Assembly: GCF_002072215.1 (NCBI RefSeq)
Contig: NZ_JXMW01000007.1
Span: 1 to 64,000 of the forward strand
Reading direction: 5' to 3'
Origin: Methanobrevibacter arboriphilus JCM 13429 = DSM 1125
Lineage (GTDB): Archaea > Methanobacteriota > Methanobacteria > Methanobacteriales > Methanobacteriaceae
DNA length: 64,000 nucleotides
The notes beneath the pieces were generated by a model. That model worked only from the letters and a program-made list of their open reading frames with translations. It was not told the DNA's origin and ran no database searches. The position numbers and the translations under genes were made by a program. Positions 20,109 to 29,401 of the stretch are shown piece by piece. Numbering within the stretch: position 1 is the first letter of the stretch; every line of letters starts with the position of its first letter.

Positions 20109-22421
20109 TTATTTAATTATTTTATAATTCACTTTGTTTTGTTTTATTTTATTCTTTGCAAGTTGTTTCTTTGAAATTTTTTGAACTTTATTAACTATTA
20201 ACCCATAATAATTTTTTCCTATTTTGTTTGATATTATTTTATTCTTTTGGGATTGTTTTAAAATATTTAAACCATATTTATGCTTTGTTATTGAATTTTT
20301 TTTAAGAATATTATTTTTGCTTTTATAAATGTATATTCCATATCCTTTTTGTATTGAGTTTCCTGTTATTTTATTAGATTGTATTGTGTTACTATTCCCT
20401 TTTAAGTTTATCCCATAATTTTTTGGCTTTTTAATACTATTACTTAATATTTTATTTTTATATCCATTAATTTTTATTGCAAGATTTCCTTTAATAATTT
20501 TATTTTTATAAATAAAGTTTTTGGCTCCATTGGATACTATTTGATTGTTATTACTATTTAAATTATTATAAATTATTCTATTACTGTTGCCATTAATATC
20601 TATTCCTTTTTTGCTGTATTTAATATTGTTACTTTTAATATTATTACTTTTAATATTGTTATAATCGCCTTTTACTATTATTCCGTTTCTATTGTTTGTT
20701 ATAATATTCCCTATTAATTGATTATTAATACCTTTAATGTATATTCCATATTGATTGTTGTTTAATTGATTTTTATTTATTAGTGAATTTGATGCTTTAT
20801 TAACAATTCCATATTTATTATTAATTATTTTATTATTTAGTATCTTGGCTTTACTTGACACTTTAATACCAGTATTAGCTTTGTTAATATTGTTATAGGT
20901 TATTTGATTATCATTACCTTTGCTATTTATTGCTGTAGATCCACCATCAATAATATTATTGTTTATTTGATTGTTGGAACCAGTATTAATGATTCCATTT
21001 TGATTATCTGTTAAAGTTAATTTGTTGTAACTAATAATAGCTTTATTTCCTTGATTTTCTATTATAACATTATTATTTTTGTTGTTATATAAATTATTAT
21101 TTTTAATAATCGTATAATGTCCTTTATTGATTATATGGCCATTTAATTCATTTTTGATAATTTGATTATTGTTTCCAATTATTTCAAGTTTATAATAATT
21201 AGAATTAGTATTTTTAACTTCTTTTATTTCGGTTATGTTATTATTATTACCTTTTATAGTAATTGTAAAAAAATTGTTTATAACAGTACCATTAATAGAG
21301 ATATTTTTAATTTTTGAGTTATTTTCATTATAATCTATATAAAAACGATTATTTGAAATATTACTAGAGTTATTACTATTATTTATAAAAATTCCATGAT
21401 TGTTAATATTATAAATATTATTATTCATAATATTTAAAGGAACATCTGAATAAATTAGTAAATTATATTCTTTTTTGGAATTTTCAAAATATGAATTAAT
21501 AATATCAAATTTATCTTCTTGATTATATATGGCACTACCATAACCATTTGCAGTGTTATTTTTAAATTTTGAGTTGATTAAAACTTGCTTTCCTCCAAAT
21601 TTGTATATAGCTCCACCATAGTTTGCACTATTGTTAGTGAAATTGGAATTAATTATAGTTTGAGCAAAACCTATTTGGATGAAAGCTCCTCCACCTTCGG
21701 TTGCAGTATTATTTATGAAGTTAGAATTAGTTATAGTTTGATTACTATAATGATTAAAGATAGCTCCTCCATAACTTCCATTGTTATTTGTAAAATTAGA
21801 ATTATTTATAATTTGATTACCATAGATATAAATGATAGCTCCTCCATGAAATCCAGTATTATCTCTGAAATTAGAGTTATTTATATCTTGAATACCTCTA
21901 TAATGATATATAGCTCCTCCTCCATAGCTTGCAGTATTGTTAATAAAGTTAGAATTATCTATAATTTGACTACCATCTTGATTATAAATAGAAGCACCAT
22001 TTGTTGCATAATTATTTAGAAATGTACAGTTTATTATTATTAGATTTCCCTCATTGTATATTGCTCCACCATTGTTTCCATTAAAGTTTTGCAGTATTAG
22101 ATTGATTAGTGTTAAATTCCCCTCATTATTTATAAAACTGGTTATATTTGAACCATCAATAATTGCTTTATTATTAGTATCATTACTTTTTATAGTAATA
22201 TTTTTACTTTTGGCTATTTGAATTCCTGTGTTATTTTCACCTGTGTATTTTCCACCACTTAATTTAATTATATCATTATTATTATCTATAGTATTTTTAA
22301 TACCTCCTTCAGTAGTATTTGTAATTTCAACTGTTGTTGCCATACTTGAATTTACTACTAATAATGATAAAAATATTATTAAAAATGTTAAGATAATGAT
22401 TTTAATTAATTTTTTTGAAAT
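20109..22421 (-). CDS. Secreted adhesin-like beta-helix protein, apparent ATT start
   Basis: 770 aa from the proposed start. From the first ATG (22343) the protein lacks a signal. The same frame continues upstream for 26 codons as ISKKLIKIIILTFLIIFLSL then LVVNSS, a clear signal peptide, reaching ATT at 22421 placed 7 nt after GGAGG. The body is a parallel beta-helix: nine or more units of the form NNSNFxNNxGxYGGAIYN (residues about 100-270), then NosD/PbH1-type repeats rich in Asn/Ile with KNxIxxNxxG. There is no C-terminal membrane helix, but a basic tail (KNKIKQNKVNYKIIK), so attachment may be to the wall. Ligand unknown. Confidence 0.85.
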   Translation of the reverse strand: MSKKLIKIIILTFLIIFLSLLVVNSSMATTVEITNTTEGGIKNTIDNNNDIIKLSGGKYTGENNTGIQIAKSKNITIKSNDTNNKAIIDGSNITSFINNEGNLTLINLILQNFNGNNGGAIYNEGNLIIINCTFLNNYATNGASIYNQDGSQIIDNSNFINNTASYGGGAIYHYRGIQDINNSNFRDNTGFHGGAIIYIYGNQIINNSNFTNNNGSYGGAIFNHYSNQTITNSNFINNTATEGGGAFIQIGFAQTIINSNFTNNSANYGGAIYKFGGKQVLINSKFKNNTANGYGSAIYNQEDKFDIINSYFENSKKEYNLLIYSDVPLNIMNNNIYNINNHGIFINNSNNSSNISNNRFYIDYNENNSKIKNISINGTVINNFFTITIKGNNNNITEIKEVKNTNSNYYKLEIIGNNNQIIKNELNGHIINKGHYTIIKNNNLYNNKNNNVIIENQGNKAIISYNKLTLTDNQNGIINTGSNNQINNNIIDGGSTAINSKGNDNQITYNNINKANTGIKVSSKAKILNNKIINNKYGIVNKASNSLINKNQLNNNQYGIYIKGINNQLIGNIITNNRNGIIVKGDYNNIKSNNIKSNNIKYSKKGIDINGNSNRIIYNNLNSNNNQIVSNGAKNFIYKNKIIKGNLAIKINGYKNKILSNSIKKPKNYGINLKGNSNTIQSNKITGNSIQKGYGIYIYKSKNNILKKNSITKHKYGLNILKQSQKNKIISNKIGKNYYGLIVNKVQKISKKQLAKNKIKQNKVNYKIIK

Positions 22422-22440
22422 AATTTTACCTCCAATAATT

Positions 22441-22980
22441 AAATTGCTTTTATAAAAAGAGCTTTTTAAATACTTTTAATACTTTTAATACTTTTTAATA
22501 CTTTTTAAATAGTTTTTAAAATAGTTTTTAAATATTATTGCATATCAAATATTATTGCATATCGATTTTTTTTAATATTCTAAATATCTTTTTATTCAAT
22601 GTCTATATTTATATTTATAATTATTTAAATTTTTTTATGAATTTATTTTTAATTAAACATTAAAATAATAATAAAACATAAAAAATTATCTGATTGAAAT
22701 TAGAAATTAGATATGAAATTATATTCATAATGAAATCTATTTTTAATAATATGAAATAATCAAGTATACTTAATAAAATAATATAAAAAGTAAAAAACAA
22801 CATAAAAAATATAAAAAATATAAAAAATATATAAAAAAACAATATAAAAACAATTAAAAAGAATATAAAAATAAAATAAATAATATAAAAATAATAATAA
22901 AAATCTAATAATAAATTTATAAGGAATTAATGATAAATTTAATATTGTATTAATATCGTTATAAAAAAAATATTGGAGAA
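22441..22980. other. Divergent spacer between the adhesin and TPR gene
   Basis: 540 bp. Short repeats of ACTTTTAATA / TTTTTAAATA just upstream of the adhesin (22465-22530) and an A/T homopolymer-like stretch at 22790-22910. Apparent hydrophobic frames on the minus strand here come from poly-AT composition. No gene supported. Confidence 0.5.
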
Positions 22981-22983
22981 ATA

Positions 22984-23394
22984 ATGAATTTAAATAATAA
23001 TCTAACAAAAGAAAAACTTTTGAAAAAACTTGACTATTGGTATGAAAATGCTCGTTTTGAAAAGGTAATAGATAAAGTATTAAAAATTCCCAAAGAAGAT
23101 AGAGATTATGAAACAACTTCCTACTTAATAAGAGCATATAATAGTGTTAACAAATTCCAATCAGCTATTAGAGAACTTAATTTAATTAAAGATAAAGGTA
23201 AATCTGATCCTTTTTGGCATTTTAGATTAGGTTATGCTTATTTGAATATAGAAAATTTCGATGATGCTTTAAAAGAGTTTGAGACTGCTCATAAACTAGA
23301 TGAAAATAATGAAACTATAAAAAATCATTTTGAAACTCTTAAAATTAATCTATTTCTTGGTAAAAATTTGTTAGAAGATGAAAAGAATACTTAA
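22984..23394 (+). CDS. Small tetratricopeptide-repeat protein
   Basis: 136 aa with about three TPR units: WYENARFEKVIDKVLKIP, YLIRAYNSVNKFQSAIRELNLI and WHFRLGYAYLNIENFDDALKEFETAHKLDENN, the last with the canonical TPR Gly/Tyr/Ala pattern. No signal peptide or membrane helix, so a cytoplasmic protein-protein adaptor is likely. SD TTGGAGA is correctly spaced before ATG. The next gene (23574) encodes a protein of unknown function, possibly its partner. Similar TPR-plus-DUF pairs occur in genomes, but a role cannot be given. Confidence 0.8.
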   Translation: MNLNNNLTKEKLLKKLDYWYENARFEKVIDKVLKIPKEDRDYETTSYLIRAYNSVNKFQSAIRELNLIKDKGKSDPFWHFRLGYAYLNIENFDDALKEFETAHKLDENNETIKNHFETLKINLFLGKNLLEDEKNT

Positions 23395-23573
23395 CAAATA
23401 AATACATAATCATCTGAATTTTACTTATTTTATCTTAATTATTTTAATTTTACTCACCTGAATCTTAATTATCTGAATTTTACTTATCTGAATCTTATTA
23501 TCTGAATTTTACTTATTTGAATCTTATTATATTAATCTTATTTTTTCATTGACTTATTTTAAGAGGTGTTGTT

Positions 23574-24062
23574 ATATTAAGTATTGAAGATTTCATTGAA
23601 GGTAGTTATTCTTCATTTGAAGCTAAAATAAATCTATGGAAAAAAGAAGTGGATTTGTTTATTAATATTTTAGAAAATCATCATATTTCAGATAACATTT
23701 TTGAAGATATAGTCAGAATAATAAAATTTGTTGAGGAAAATAAGAGTATGATCCAAGAAACTTTATTTAAGGATGATATTTTAGAGTTAGCTGAAGATAT
23801 TACTAGTTCAGCTACTCTTTTAGAATGTGCTTCTGATGAGTGTTATATTTTAGATGATGGTTCTAAAGTATATTTTCCAATAACAAAGGATGATTTTTTT
23901 AATAGTTTATATATTGAATCATTAACTATTAATTTCAATAAGAATAATAATTCTTTTATAGAGCTTATATTATTAAATAATCCTGATTATTTTAATGGTA
24001 GCTATTTTATAATAAATATTGATGAAAATAGCAATATTAAATTCATTGGATTGGAAGATTAA
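23574..24062 (+). CDS. Hypothetical protein (possibly DUF2262-like), apparent ATA start
   Basis: About 162 aa from the proposed start. Not recognised with confidence. It is acidic, with an N-terminal helical half (SIEDFIEGSYSSFEAKINLWKKEVDLF) and a C-terminal beta-rich half ending FNGSYFIINIDENSNIKFIGLED. That ending resembles DUF2262-type domains, in which a final strand reads G..L. The first standard start in frame is GTG at 23649, which has no SD. Upstream the frame stays open, and GAGGTG at 23563-23568 places ATA at 23574 exactly 7 nt after GG. If ATA is not used, the protein would lose 25 plausible residues. Confidence 0.6.
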   Translation: MLSIEDFIEGSYSSFEAKINLWKKEVDLFINILENHHISDNIFEDIVRIIKFVEENKSMIQETLFKDDILELAEDITSSATLLECASDECYILDDGSKVYFPITKDDFFNSLYIESLTINFNKNNNSFIELILLNNPDYFNGSYFIINIDENSNIKFIGLED

Positions 24063-24535
24063 GTATGATACTATTAAATTATAGATTAGAAAATTTAAGT
24101 AATTTTTATTTAATTATCTTTTATTTAGTTATTTTTATTTAGTTATTTTTATTTAATTATCTTTTATTTGGTTATTTTTTTATTTATAGTTATTATTTTT
24201 TTATTTGATTATTTTTGATTTATTGAATATTTTCATGATCTTAATAATTATTTATTTTAATGATCTTTATTTTTTTAGTTACTATTTTAGTAAAATTATC
24301 ATTTTATTAAATTAATTATAATAAGACTTTATATCAATAAATATTTAAAATATAACTAAAGTATAATAAAATATATTAAATTTAAAATAATATAAATATT
24401 TAATATAAAATAATATAAGTATTTAATAAATTTAATAAAATTTTAAATTTAATAAAAAACTAAATTTAATAAAAAACTAATATAAATATTTAATAAAAAT
24501 TCATTAAATAATTCAATAACTTAAGGAAGATATTT
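24063..24535. other. Spacer before the NAC gene
   Basis: 473 bp with runs of TTATTTTTATTTAG in 24100-24190 and ATATAAATATTTAATA motifs in 24380-24495. No gene or RNA recognised; the NAC promoter is presumably near the end. Confidence 0.4.
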
Positions 24536-24886
24536 ATGATACCTGGAATGAATCCAAAACAAATGAAGCAAATGGAAAGACAAATGAAAAAGATGGGAAT
24601 GGAAATGAAAGACCTTCCTGATGTTAAAGAAGTTATTATTCGATTTGAAGATAAAGAACTTGTTATTCCTGACGCTGAAGTAAATCTTATGAATGTTATG
24701 GGTCAAGAAACCTATCAAGTCACTGGTACTGCTGTTGAAGTTGAAATAGATGCTGAAATTGTTATTCCTGATGAAGACATAGAGATGGTTGCAAATCAAG
24801 CTGGAGTAAGTAAATCAGATGCTGAAAAAGCTCTAATATCTACTAATGGTGATTTAGCAGAAGCTATTTTAAAATTAAGTCAATAA
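24536..24886 (+). CDS. nac: Nascent polypeptide-associated complex (alpha-NAC homologue)
   Basis: 116 aa ribosome-associated chaperone that binds emerging nascent chains; archaea use a homodimer of this subunit. N-terminus is Met-rich (GMNPKQMKQMERQMKKMGMEM), the expected ribosome-contact helix. Then the NAC beta-barrel (VKEVIIRFEDKELVIPDAEVNLMNVMGQETYQVTG) and a C-terminal UBA domain (IEMVANQAGVSKSDAEKALISTNGDLAEAILKL). Full length. SD AAGGAAG precedes ATG. Confidence 0.96.
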   Translation: MIPGMNPKQMKQMERQMKKMGMEMKDLPDVKEVIIRFEDKELVIPDAEVNLMNVMGQETYQVTGTAVEVEIDAEIVIPDEDIEMVANQAGVSKSDAEKALISTNGDLAEAILKLSQ

Positions 24887-24975
24887 ATTTATTAGAAGAT
24901 TCATATAAATTTCTTATAAGTTTCTATAAATTTTATAAACTTCATAAAAATATTTCAATATAAATAGTGAAAAAT

Positions 24976-25746
24976 ATGCCAGATTCAAATGAAAATTCTT
25001 TAAATTCTGAAACTGTAATAGCTCATATATCTGATTTACATATTAGTAATAATGCATTTGATGATGAGATATTCCTCGAGGTTGTAAACCAGATTAATGA
25101 TTTATGTCCTGATATGGTGATTGTTACTGGAGATCTCACTGATCATGGATATTATTCTGAATTTTTAAAAGCTAAAGAATATTTTTCTATGATTCAATTT
25201 CCATTGTTTGCTGTCCCTGGAAATCATGACGCTCGTAATGTTGGGTATGAAATTTTTGAAGAGTTGATTGGGGAACGTAGCTGGGTTTTAACTAAAGATG
25301 ATGATTTAACTGTAATTGGTATGGATAGTAGTGGACCAGATATTGATAGAGGGCATATTGGTAGACCTCAACAGTTATGGATGGAAAATGAGTTAAATAA
25401 ATCTTTGAAGAATTCTAATTTTTCTATTGTAGCTATGCACCATCATGTAATTCCAGTTCCAAAAACTGGAAGAGAAAGAAATGTTTTATCAGATGCAGGA
25501 GATATTTTACAGAGTCTTATAGATCATGATGTTAATATGGTTATCTGTGGGCATAAACATGTTCCTCATCTTTGGAGAATGGAAAATACACTATTTGTAA
25601 ATGCAGGTTCGGTTTCATCTATTAAATTAAGAGGAAAGGATAAAAACTCTTATAATACTTATCATATTCGTCCTGATCATATAGATGTTATTTTAAACAA
25701 TATTAATGATGAAAAAATATTTTTAGGAAAATTTAATAGAATATAA
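24976..25746 (+). CDS. Calcineurin-like metallophosphoesterase
   Basis: About 256 aa. All five metallophosphoesterase motifs are visible: HISDLHIS, VTGDLTDHG, VPGNHDARN, AMHHHVIP and CGHKHVPHLW, so the two-metal active site is intact. Closest in style to the Icc/CpdA group of cyclic-nucleotide or phosphodiester hydrolases; the actual substrate is unknown. A GTG at 24967 would add three residues, but GTGA there is better explained as the SD for ATG at 24976 (8 nt spacing). No signal peptide. Confidence 0.9.
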   Translation: MPDSNENSLNSETVIAHISDLHISNNAFDDEIFLEVVNQINDLCPDMVIVTGDLTDHGYYSEFLKAKEYFSMIQFPLFAVPGNHDARNVGYEIFEELIGERSWVLTKDDDLTVIGMDSSGPDIDRGHIGRPQQLWMENELNKSLKNSNFSIVAMHHHVIPVPKTGRERNVLSDAGDILQSLIDHDVNMVICGHKHVPHLWRMENTLFVNAGSVSSIKLRGKDKNSYNTYHIRPDHIDVILNNINDEKIFLGKFNRI

Positions 25747-26126
25747 TTTTTTTAGAATTTTTTAAAATTTTTATAACTTTTTTATAACTTTTTTATAACT
25801 TTTTTTTTGAATTTTTAATATTTTAAGAATTTTTAATATTTTAATAAATTCTTTTATAATGTTTCTTTTATTTTATTTAATTAAATTTATTTAATTTTGA
25901 TTTTATTTTTTATTTTTTATTTTAATTAATTTAATCAATTTAATTAGTCTTATAAGACTAATTTATTTTGTTTTTTAAGATATTTAGTAGTAAAATTTAA
26001 ATATATGTTTAACTATTATATTATTATCGTAAACATTATTGGAAATTATCTCTATTGGAATTTCATTTAATATAATTCATACTTAATAATAATTAATTTT
26101 AATAATAATCAATTTTTGGTGATAAA
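25747..26126. other. Spacer before the NYN nuclease gene
   Basis: 380 bp. TTTTTATAACTT is repeated three times at 25770-25803, next to long T tracts that may act as the terminator of the phosphoesterase gene. GTCTTATAAGAC (25945-25956) is a perfect 12-bp palindrome and could be a binding site. No gene. Confidence 0.4.
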
Positions 26127-27170
26127 TTGAAAGTTATCATAGATGCATCTAATGTGGCCCATTTTGGTAAAGAAAATGATTCAAGTCCTAAGTTAGCTAA
26201 TATTCTTTCTGCAGTGAAGGCATTAGAAGATAAAGGACATGATTTTGTTATTATGGCTGATGCTTCTCTTAAACACGAAATTGATGATAAAGAAAAGTAT
26301 GTTCATTTACTTGATGAAGAAGCTATTGAGGAAGTTCCAGCAGGTAACAATGCAGACCATTTTATTCTTGAGTTAGCTGAAGAAGAGAATGCAAAGATTC
26401 TCTCAAATGATCTTTTCAGAGAATTTAATGATGAGTTCAAAGATATACAAAGTAGGAGATTACCATTTTCCTTTGATGGTGAAAAAATAACCATTGGGGA
26501 ATCTAAAAAACCAAAAAAGGATAAGAATATTCTTCAGCATATATGTAATGATATTCTTTTATCTATTGAAAATAAACGATGGGAGATTTATAAAGGAAAA
26601 GAAGGAATTGAATTTAGCCCATTAAACATAGCTAAAGAGTCCATAATTCGAATGGATAAATCTCAGCAAGATGGGGTAGGTAATAAAATTGAAGGCTTGT
26701 TTTCTAAGCTTCCTATGTTTGATAAAGTTATGGATATGGTGGAAGATGTTGAAACATCGGCACCTTACGTTATCTTTGTTTTAGTTCATCCTAAAGATTA
26801 TAAAGAAGCTGTTAAGAGTGCAGGTAATATTTCTGTTACTATAGCTGACAGACTAAGACTTGATAAAAGACCACTTATAGCTGTTAGAAATGACCTTTTC
26901 ATGAAACCTGGTACATTTGAGCTTAACATTCTTTATTCTGATGAAGTTGAAGAGGAAGCTCCTTTCAACGTTGAAATTAAAATTAATTCTCATGATGAGG
27001 TTTTTATAAAGAAAAATTCTCGAAATATAGCAAGTACTGTAGCTGGAAGAATGGGATCTTGGAAGTTTCCATTTGTGGCTGTTAAACCTGATATTATTTT
27101 GGAAAAGCCTGGGGAATTTGAGACTTATTTGGATAAAAATGAGAAATATGGTAAAAAGGAAGATAAATAA
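26127..27170 (+). CDS. NYN (PIN-like) ribonuclease-family protein with C-terminal domain of unknown function
   Basis: 347 aa. The N-terminal 130 residues match the NYN/Zc3h12a-like RNase fold: VIIDASNVAHFG supplies the first catalytic Asp, then HDFVIMADASLKHEI, NNADHFILELAEEENAKILSNDLFREF with the remaining acidic residues. The rest (about 150-347) has two similar segments, APYVIFVLVHPKDYKEAVKSAGNISVTIADRLRLDKRP and a later NVEIKINSHDEVFIKKNSRNIASTVAGRMGSWKFP, suggesting an internal duplication that may bind RNA. TTG start is supported by GGTGAT 7 nt upstream. Cytoplasmic; RNA target unknown. Confidence 0.78.
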   Translation: MKVIIDASNVAHFGKENDSSPKLANILSAVKALEDKGHDFVIMADASLKHEIDDKEKYVHLLDEEAIEEVPAGNNADHFILELAEEENAKILSNDLFREFNDEFKDIQSRRLPFSFDGEKITIGESKKPKKDKNILQHICNDILLSIENKRWEIYKGKEGIEFSPLNIAKESIIRMDKSQQDGVGNKIEGLFSKLPMFDKVMDMVEDVETSAPYVIFVLVHPKDYKEAVKSAGNISVTIADRLRLDKRPLIAVRNDLFMKPGTFELNILYSDEVEEEAPFNVEIKINSHDEVFIKKNSRNIASTVAGRMGSWKFPFVAVKPDIILEKPGEFETYLDKNEKYGKKEDK

Positions 27171-27174
27171 TCAT

Positions 27175-27222
27175 AAGATATAATATAAGATATAATATAA
27201 GATATAATATAAGATATAATCA
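27175..27222. repeat. 12-bp tandem repeat
   Basis: AAGATATAATAT repeated four times head to tail (units at 27175, 27187, 27199 and 27211, the last ending in CA), right after the NYN gene. Further ATCATAAGATGATTAAT copies follow to about 27260. Confidence 0.75.
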
Positions 27223-27389
27223 TAAGATGATTAATCACAAGATTATTAATCATAAGATGATTAATTTATAATATGGAAATCTATATTAACAATATATAAG
27301 ATAAATAATCTATTTAATAAACTCACTTTAAAATTATATTGCTTAAAAGTATTAAGGTATACTATTTAAAAATATTAAGGGGGCAATAA

Positions 27390-28595
27390 ATGGCTAATCA
27401 TGGACTTACTAGATATATATTTAAACTTTTAACTAAGCATGAAATCATCAGTATTGGTACTAAATATTATCCAACAACTCCCTTAGAAATTGAATATGTT
27501 GAAATGTTTAATTTCACTCAAACTATGCTTATGGAGCTTGAAAAAGCAGAAATTACAACCGATAGTATTTTTTATAACCTATTACGTGATGTTGGGGAAG
27601 AAAATATTCCTGAAAACCATCATTTTTATGAGTTAAAACCTGCTGAAAATAAAATTGAGGAATTTGCTCTTGTAAGTAATATTATAATGGGTAGTGACCG
27701 TTATCTCTATGTTGAGCTTTCTAATTCAAGTTTAATTATAAATGAGTTTTCTAATATTATAATGGAAGAAAAAGGAGAGATTGTAGAGCAGAGTTCTACT
27801 GAAATTGTTTCAAAACTTCTTTCTAAAAATGATGCTATTAGAGTAGCTATTAAATTGGTTGGAATGGGCCTTGATAATGGTGTTAATGTTCGTGCTGCTG
27901 TTGGAATGACTGGTGCTGCAGCTATAGAACGCTCAATTAATCTTACTAAAGAAGTTGGTGAGGTTTCGGGTGTTGGCTTTACTAAACTAGGTGGAGAATA
28001 TGCACTTGTTTTTGATTCTAATTTTTTAAAGTCTTCTTCTACGACTCCAGAACTTCAAAATTATCTTTTTATAGATGTAATTGATTCTACTAAGTTTATT
28101 AATGATTATGGCAGGGATAAATTAGTTGAATTAATGACTGGTGTTAAAAATTTTATGGAAATAGAATGTAATGGAAAAATTGAAGGATATAGGGAAGGTG
28201 GGGATGATTTAATTGCTCGATTCCCAAGCAAAGATTTAGCTATCCGAGCAGGTCTTGATACTGCATGGTATATTCTTAATAATGGTGCTAAAATCAGGGC
28301 AGGTATAGGAAAAAGTAGAAGAGAAGCAGGAGAGAGAGCTCAACTTGCTGATGAAGTTCAAATATCAAATCCTTTGTCTTTAGTTGTTTTTGATCTTGCT
28401 AATGGTCTTTATGCTTATTATATTCCTTCAGAATTTTTTAGAACTGTTATAAATTTACTATTAAATAAAAGAGCTAAATTAATTGGAATTTTTATTTTAG
28501 TATTCATACTTGTTTATTTCATGACTATTTTAGGTTATTGGGAATATAGTTTTGTAATAGTCATCTTAGCAGCTTTATATGCTTTAGCTTCTTAA
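27390..28595 (+). CDS. Membrane-anchored protein with two palm (GGDEF/GTP cyclohydrolase III-like) domains
   Basis: 401 aa. Residues 224-325 look like a class III cyclase/GGDEF/GTP cyclohydrolase III palm: YLFIDVIDSTKFINDY with two possible metal Asps (229, 232), EGYREGGDDLIARF (GGDD at 270-273), then KIRAGIGKSRREAGERAQLADEV. Residues 105-190 repeat the same layout (YLYVELSNSSLIINEF ... AIRVAIKLVGMGLDNGVNVRAAVGM) but have lost the acidic residues, so the N-terminal copy is degenerate. Two membrane helices end the protein (about 362-380 and 386-400). Tandem palms are known in GTP cyclohydrolase III (ArfA). Nucleotide cyclisation or hydrolysis is inferred, not shown. SD AAGGGGG. Confidence 0.7.
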   Translation: MANHGLTRYIFKLLTKHEIISIGTKYYPTTPLEIEYVEMFNFTQTMLMELEKAEITTDSIFYNLLRDVGEENIPENHHFYELKPAENKIEEFALVSNIIMGSDRYLYVELSNSSLIINEFSNIIMEEKGEIVEQSSTEIVSKLLSKNDAIRVAIKLVGMGLDNGVNVRAAVGMTGAAAIERSINLTKEVGEVSGVGFTKLGGEYALVFDSNFLKSSSTTPELQNYLFIDVIDSTKFINDYGRDKLVELMTGVKNFMEIECNGKIEGYREGGDDLIARFPSKDLAIRAGLDTAWYILNNGAKIRAGIGKSRREAGERAQLADEVQISNPLSLVVFDLANGLYAYYIPSEFFRTVINLLLNKRAKLIGIFILVFILVYFMTILGYWEYSFVIVILAALYALAS

Positions 28596-28620
28596 GTAAA
28601 CTAAAGATATTATTTATTTA

Positions 28621-28710
28621 TAAAAGTAGTATTTTATTTATAAAATTATTATTTTTTCTATAAAAGTAGTATTTTATTTATAAAATTATTATTGATATTG
28701 TAAAAGTAGT
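28621..28710. repeat. 40-bp tandem repeat
   Basis: Units beginning TAAAAGTAGTATTTTATTTA at 28621 and 28661, with a third partial unit at 28701 (TAAAAGTAGT). It lies between two convergent genes (27390+ and 28740-). Confidence 0.75.
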
Positions 28711-28739
28711 CGTTATATTTTTAGTTTTTAGGTTTTTTA

Positions 28740-28937
28740 TTATAATTCTTCTTCACTTCTTCTTTTAGCTTCAAGAAGTAGCTTTGTAACTTCTTTTGAC
28801 CTAGCTCCTTTGTCTAATCTCCAATTAATTGATGCATTTTCATCTAACCAATTAGCTAAGTCTTTTGGAAGAGATATATTCATTCTTGACTTTTCTGATA
28901 ATTTCCAGATTCTGTCAACTTCTTCTTTATTTACCAT
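28740..28937 (-). CDS. Small ribbon-helix-helix-like protein
   Basis: 65 aa. The centre SRMNISLPKDLANWLDENA looks like the beta-strand and first helix of a ribbon-helix-helix DNA-binding domain, and RSKEVTKLLLEAKRRSEEEL like its second helix. There is an insert (SINWRLDKGA) between them. RHH proteins of this size are usually dimeric repressors or antitoxins, but no toxin gene adjoins it. No SD; AAATATATATAG lies about 30 nt upstream of ATG, so the mRNA may be nearly leaderless. The function is inferred from pattern only. Confidence 0.6.
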   Translation of the reverse strand: MVNKEEVDRIWKLSEKSRMNISLPKDLANWLDENASINWRLDKGARSKEVTKLLLEAKRRSEEEL

Positions 28938-29088
28938 TATAAATACATTATCTTTTTTCTATATATATTTTTTTTGGTTTATTTTAGGTTTTATTCTTTT
29001 ATTTATATTTTTATATATTTCTGTATATTTTTATATATTTATATATAAATTATATATAAATTTTTATTTATATGTATAAATAATTTTA

Positions 29089-29348
29089 TGTGTATGTGTG
29101 TATGTAATCATTTACTTACTAATTATTTTTATTAAAATAAATATCTTTAAAAATCTTATTGTTTACAGTCTTTTTATCTTTTATATTAATTATAAAGATT
29201 TTTATATTAATTGTAAAGATTTTAATTTTAATCTACTATTTTTAAATACTTTTATTAGGTTTTATATCATATTTAGGATTTTTATTTGAAAATCAAATTA
29301 TTTAAATTTAAAATTTTATTCTTGTACATTTGTGTACACACATACACA
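29089..29348. repeat. 14-bp perfect GT/CA inverted repeat pair
   Basis: TGTGTATGTGTGTA at 29089-29102 and its exact complement TACACACATACACA at 29335-29348. The right arm partly overlaps a palindrome TGTGTACACA (29331-29340). The 230-bp interior is AT-rich and has no transposase. Confidence 0.6.
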
Positions 29349-29401
29349 CATAATAAATTATATATATGGTTATCAATATATGATAAAATTGCATTGTTGA
29401 T

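Noticed and set aside
21585-22019. 144-codon plus-strand frame within the beta-helix adhesin
   Set aside because: It is the mirror of the adhesin repeats; the minus strand has the signal peptide, SD and family repeats.
22660-23137. Minus-strand hydrophobic Phe/Leu/Tyr-rich frames
   Set aside because: They overlap the TPR gene and AT homopolymer-like spacer, have no SD, and consist of poly-F/Y/L typical of translated AT-rich DNA.
29098-29289. 63-codon hydrophobic frame as a small membrane protein
   Set aside because: No SD, composition-driven Ile/Phe/Asn content, and it lies between the arms of an inverted repeat.
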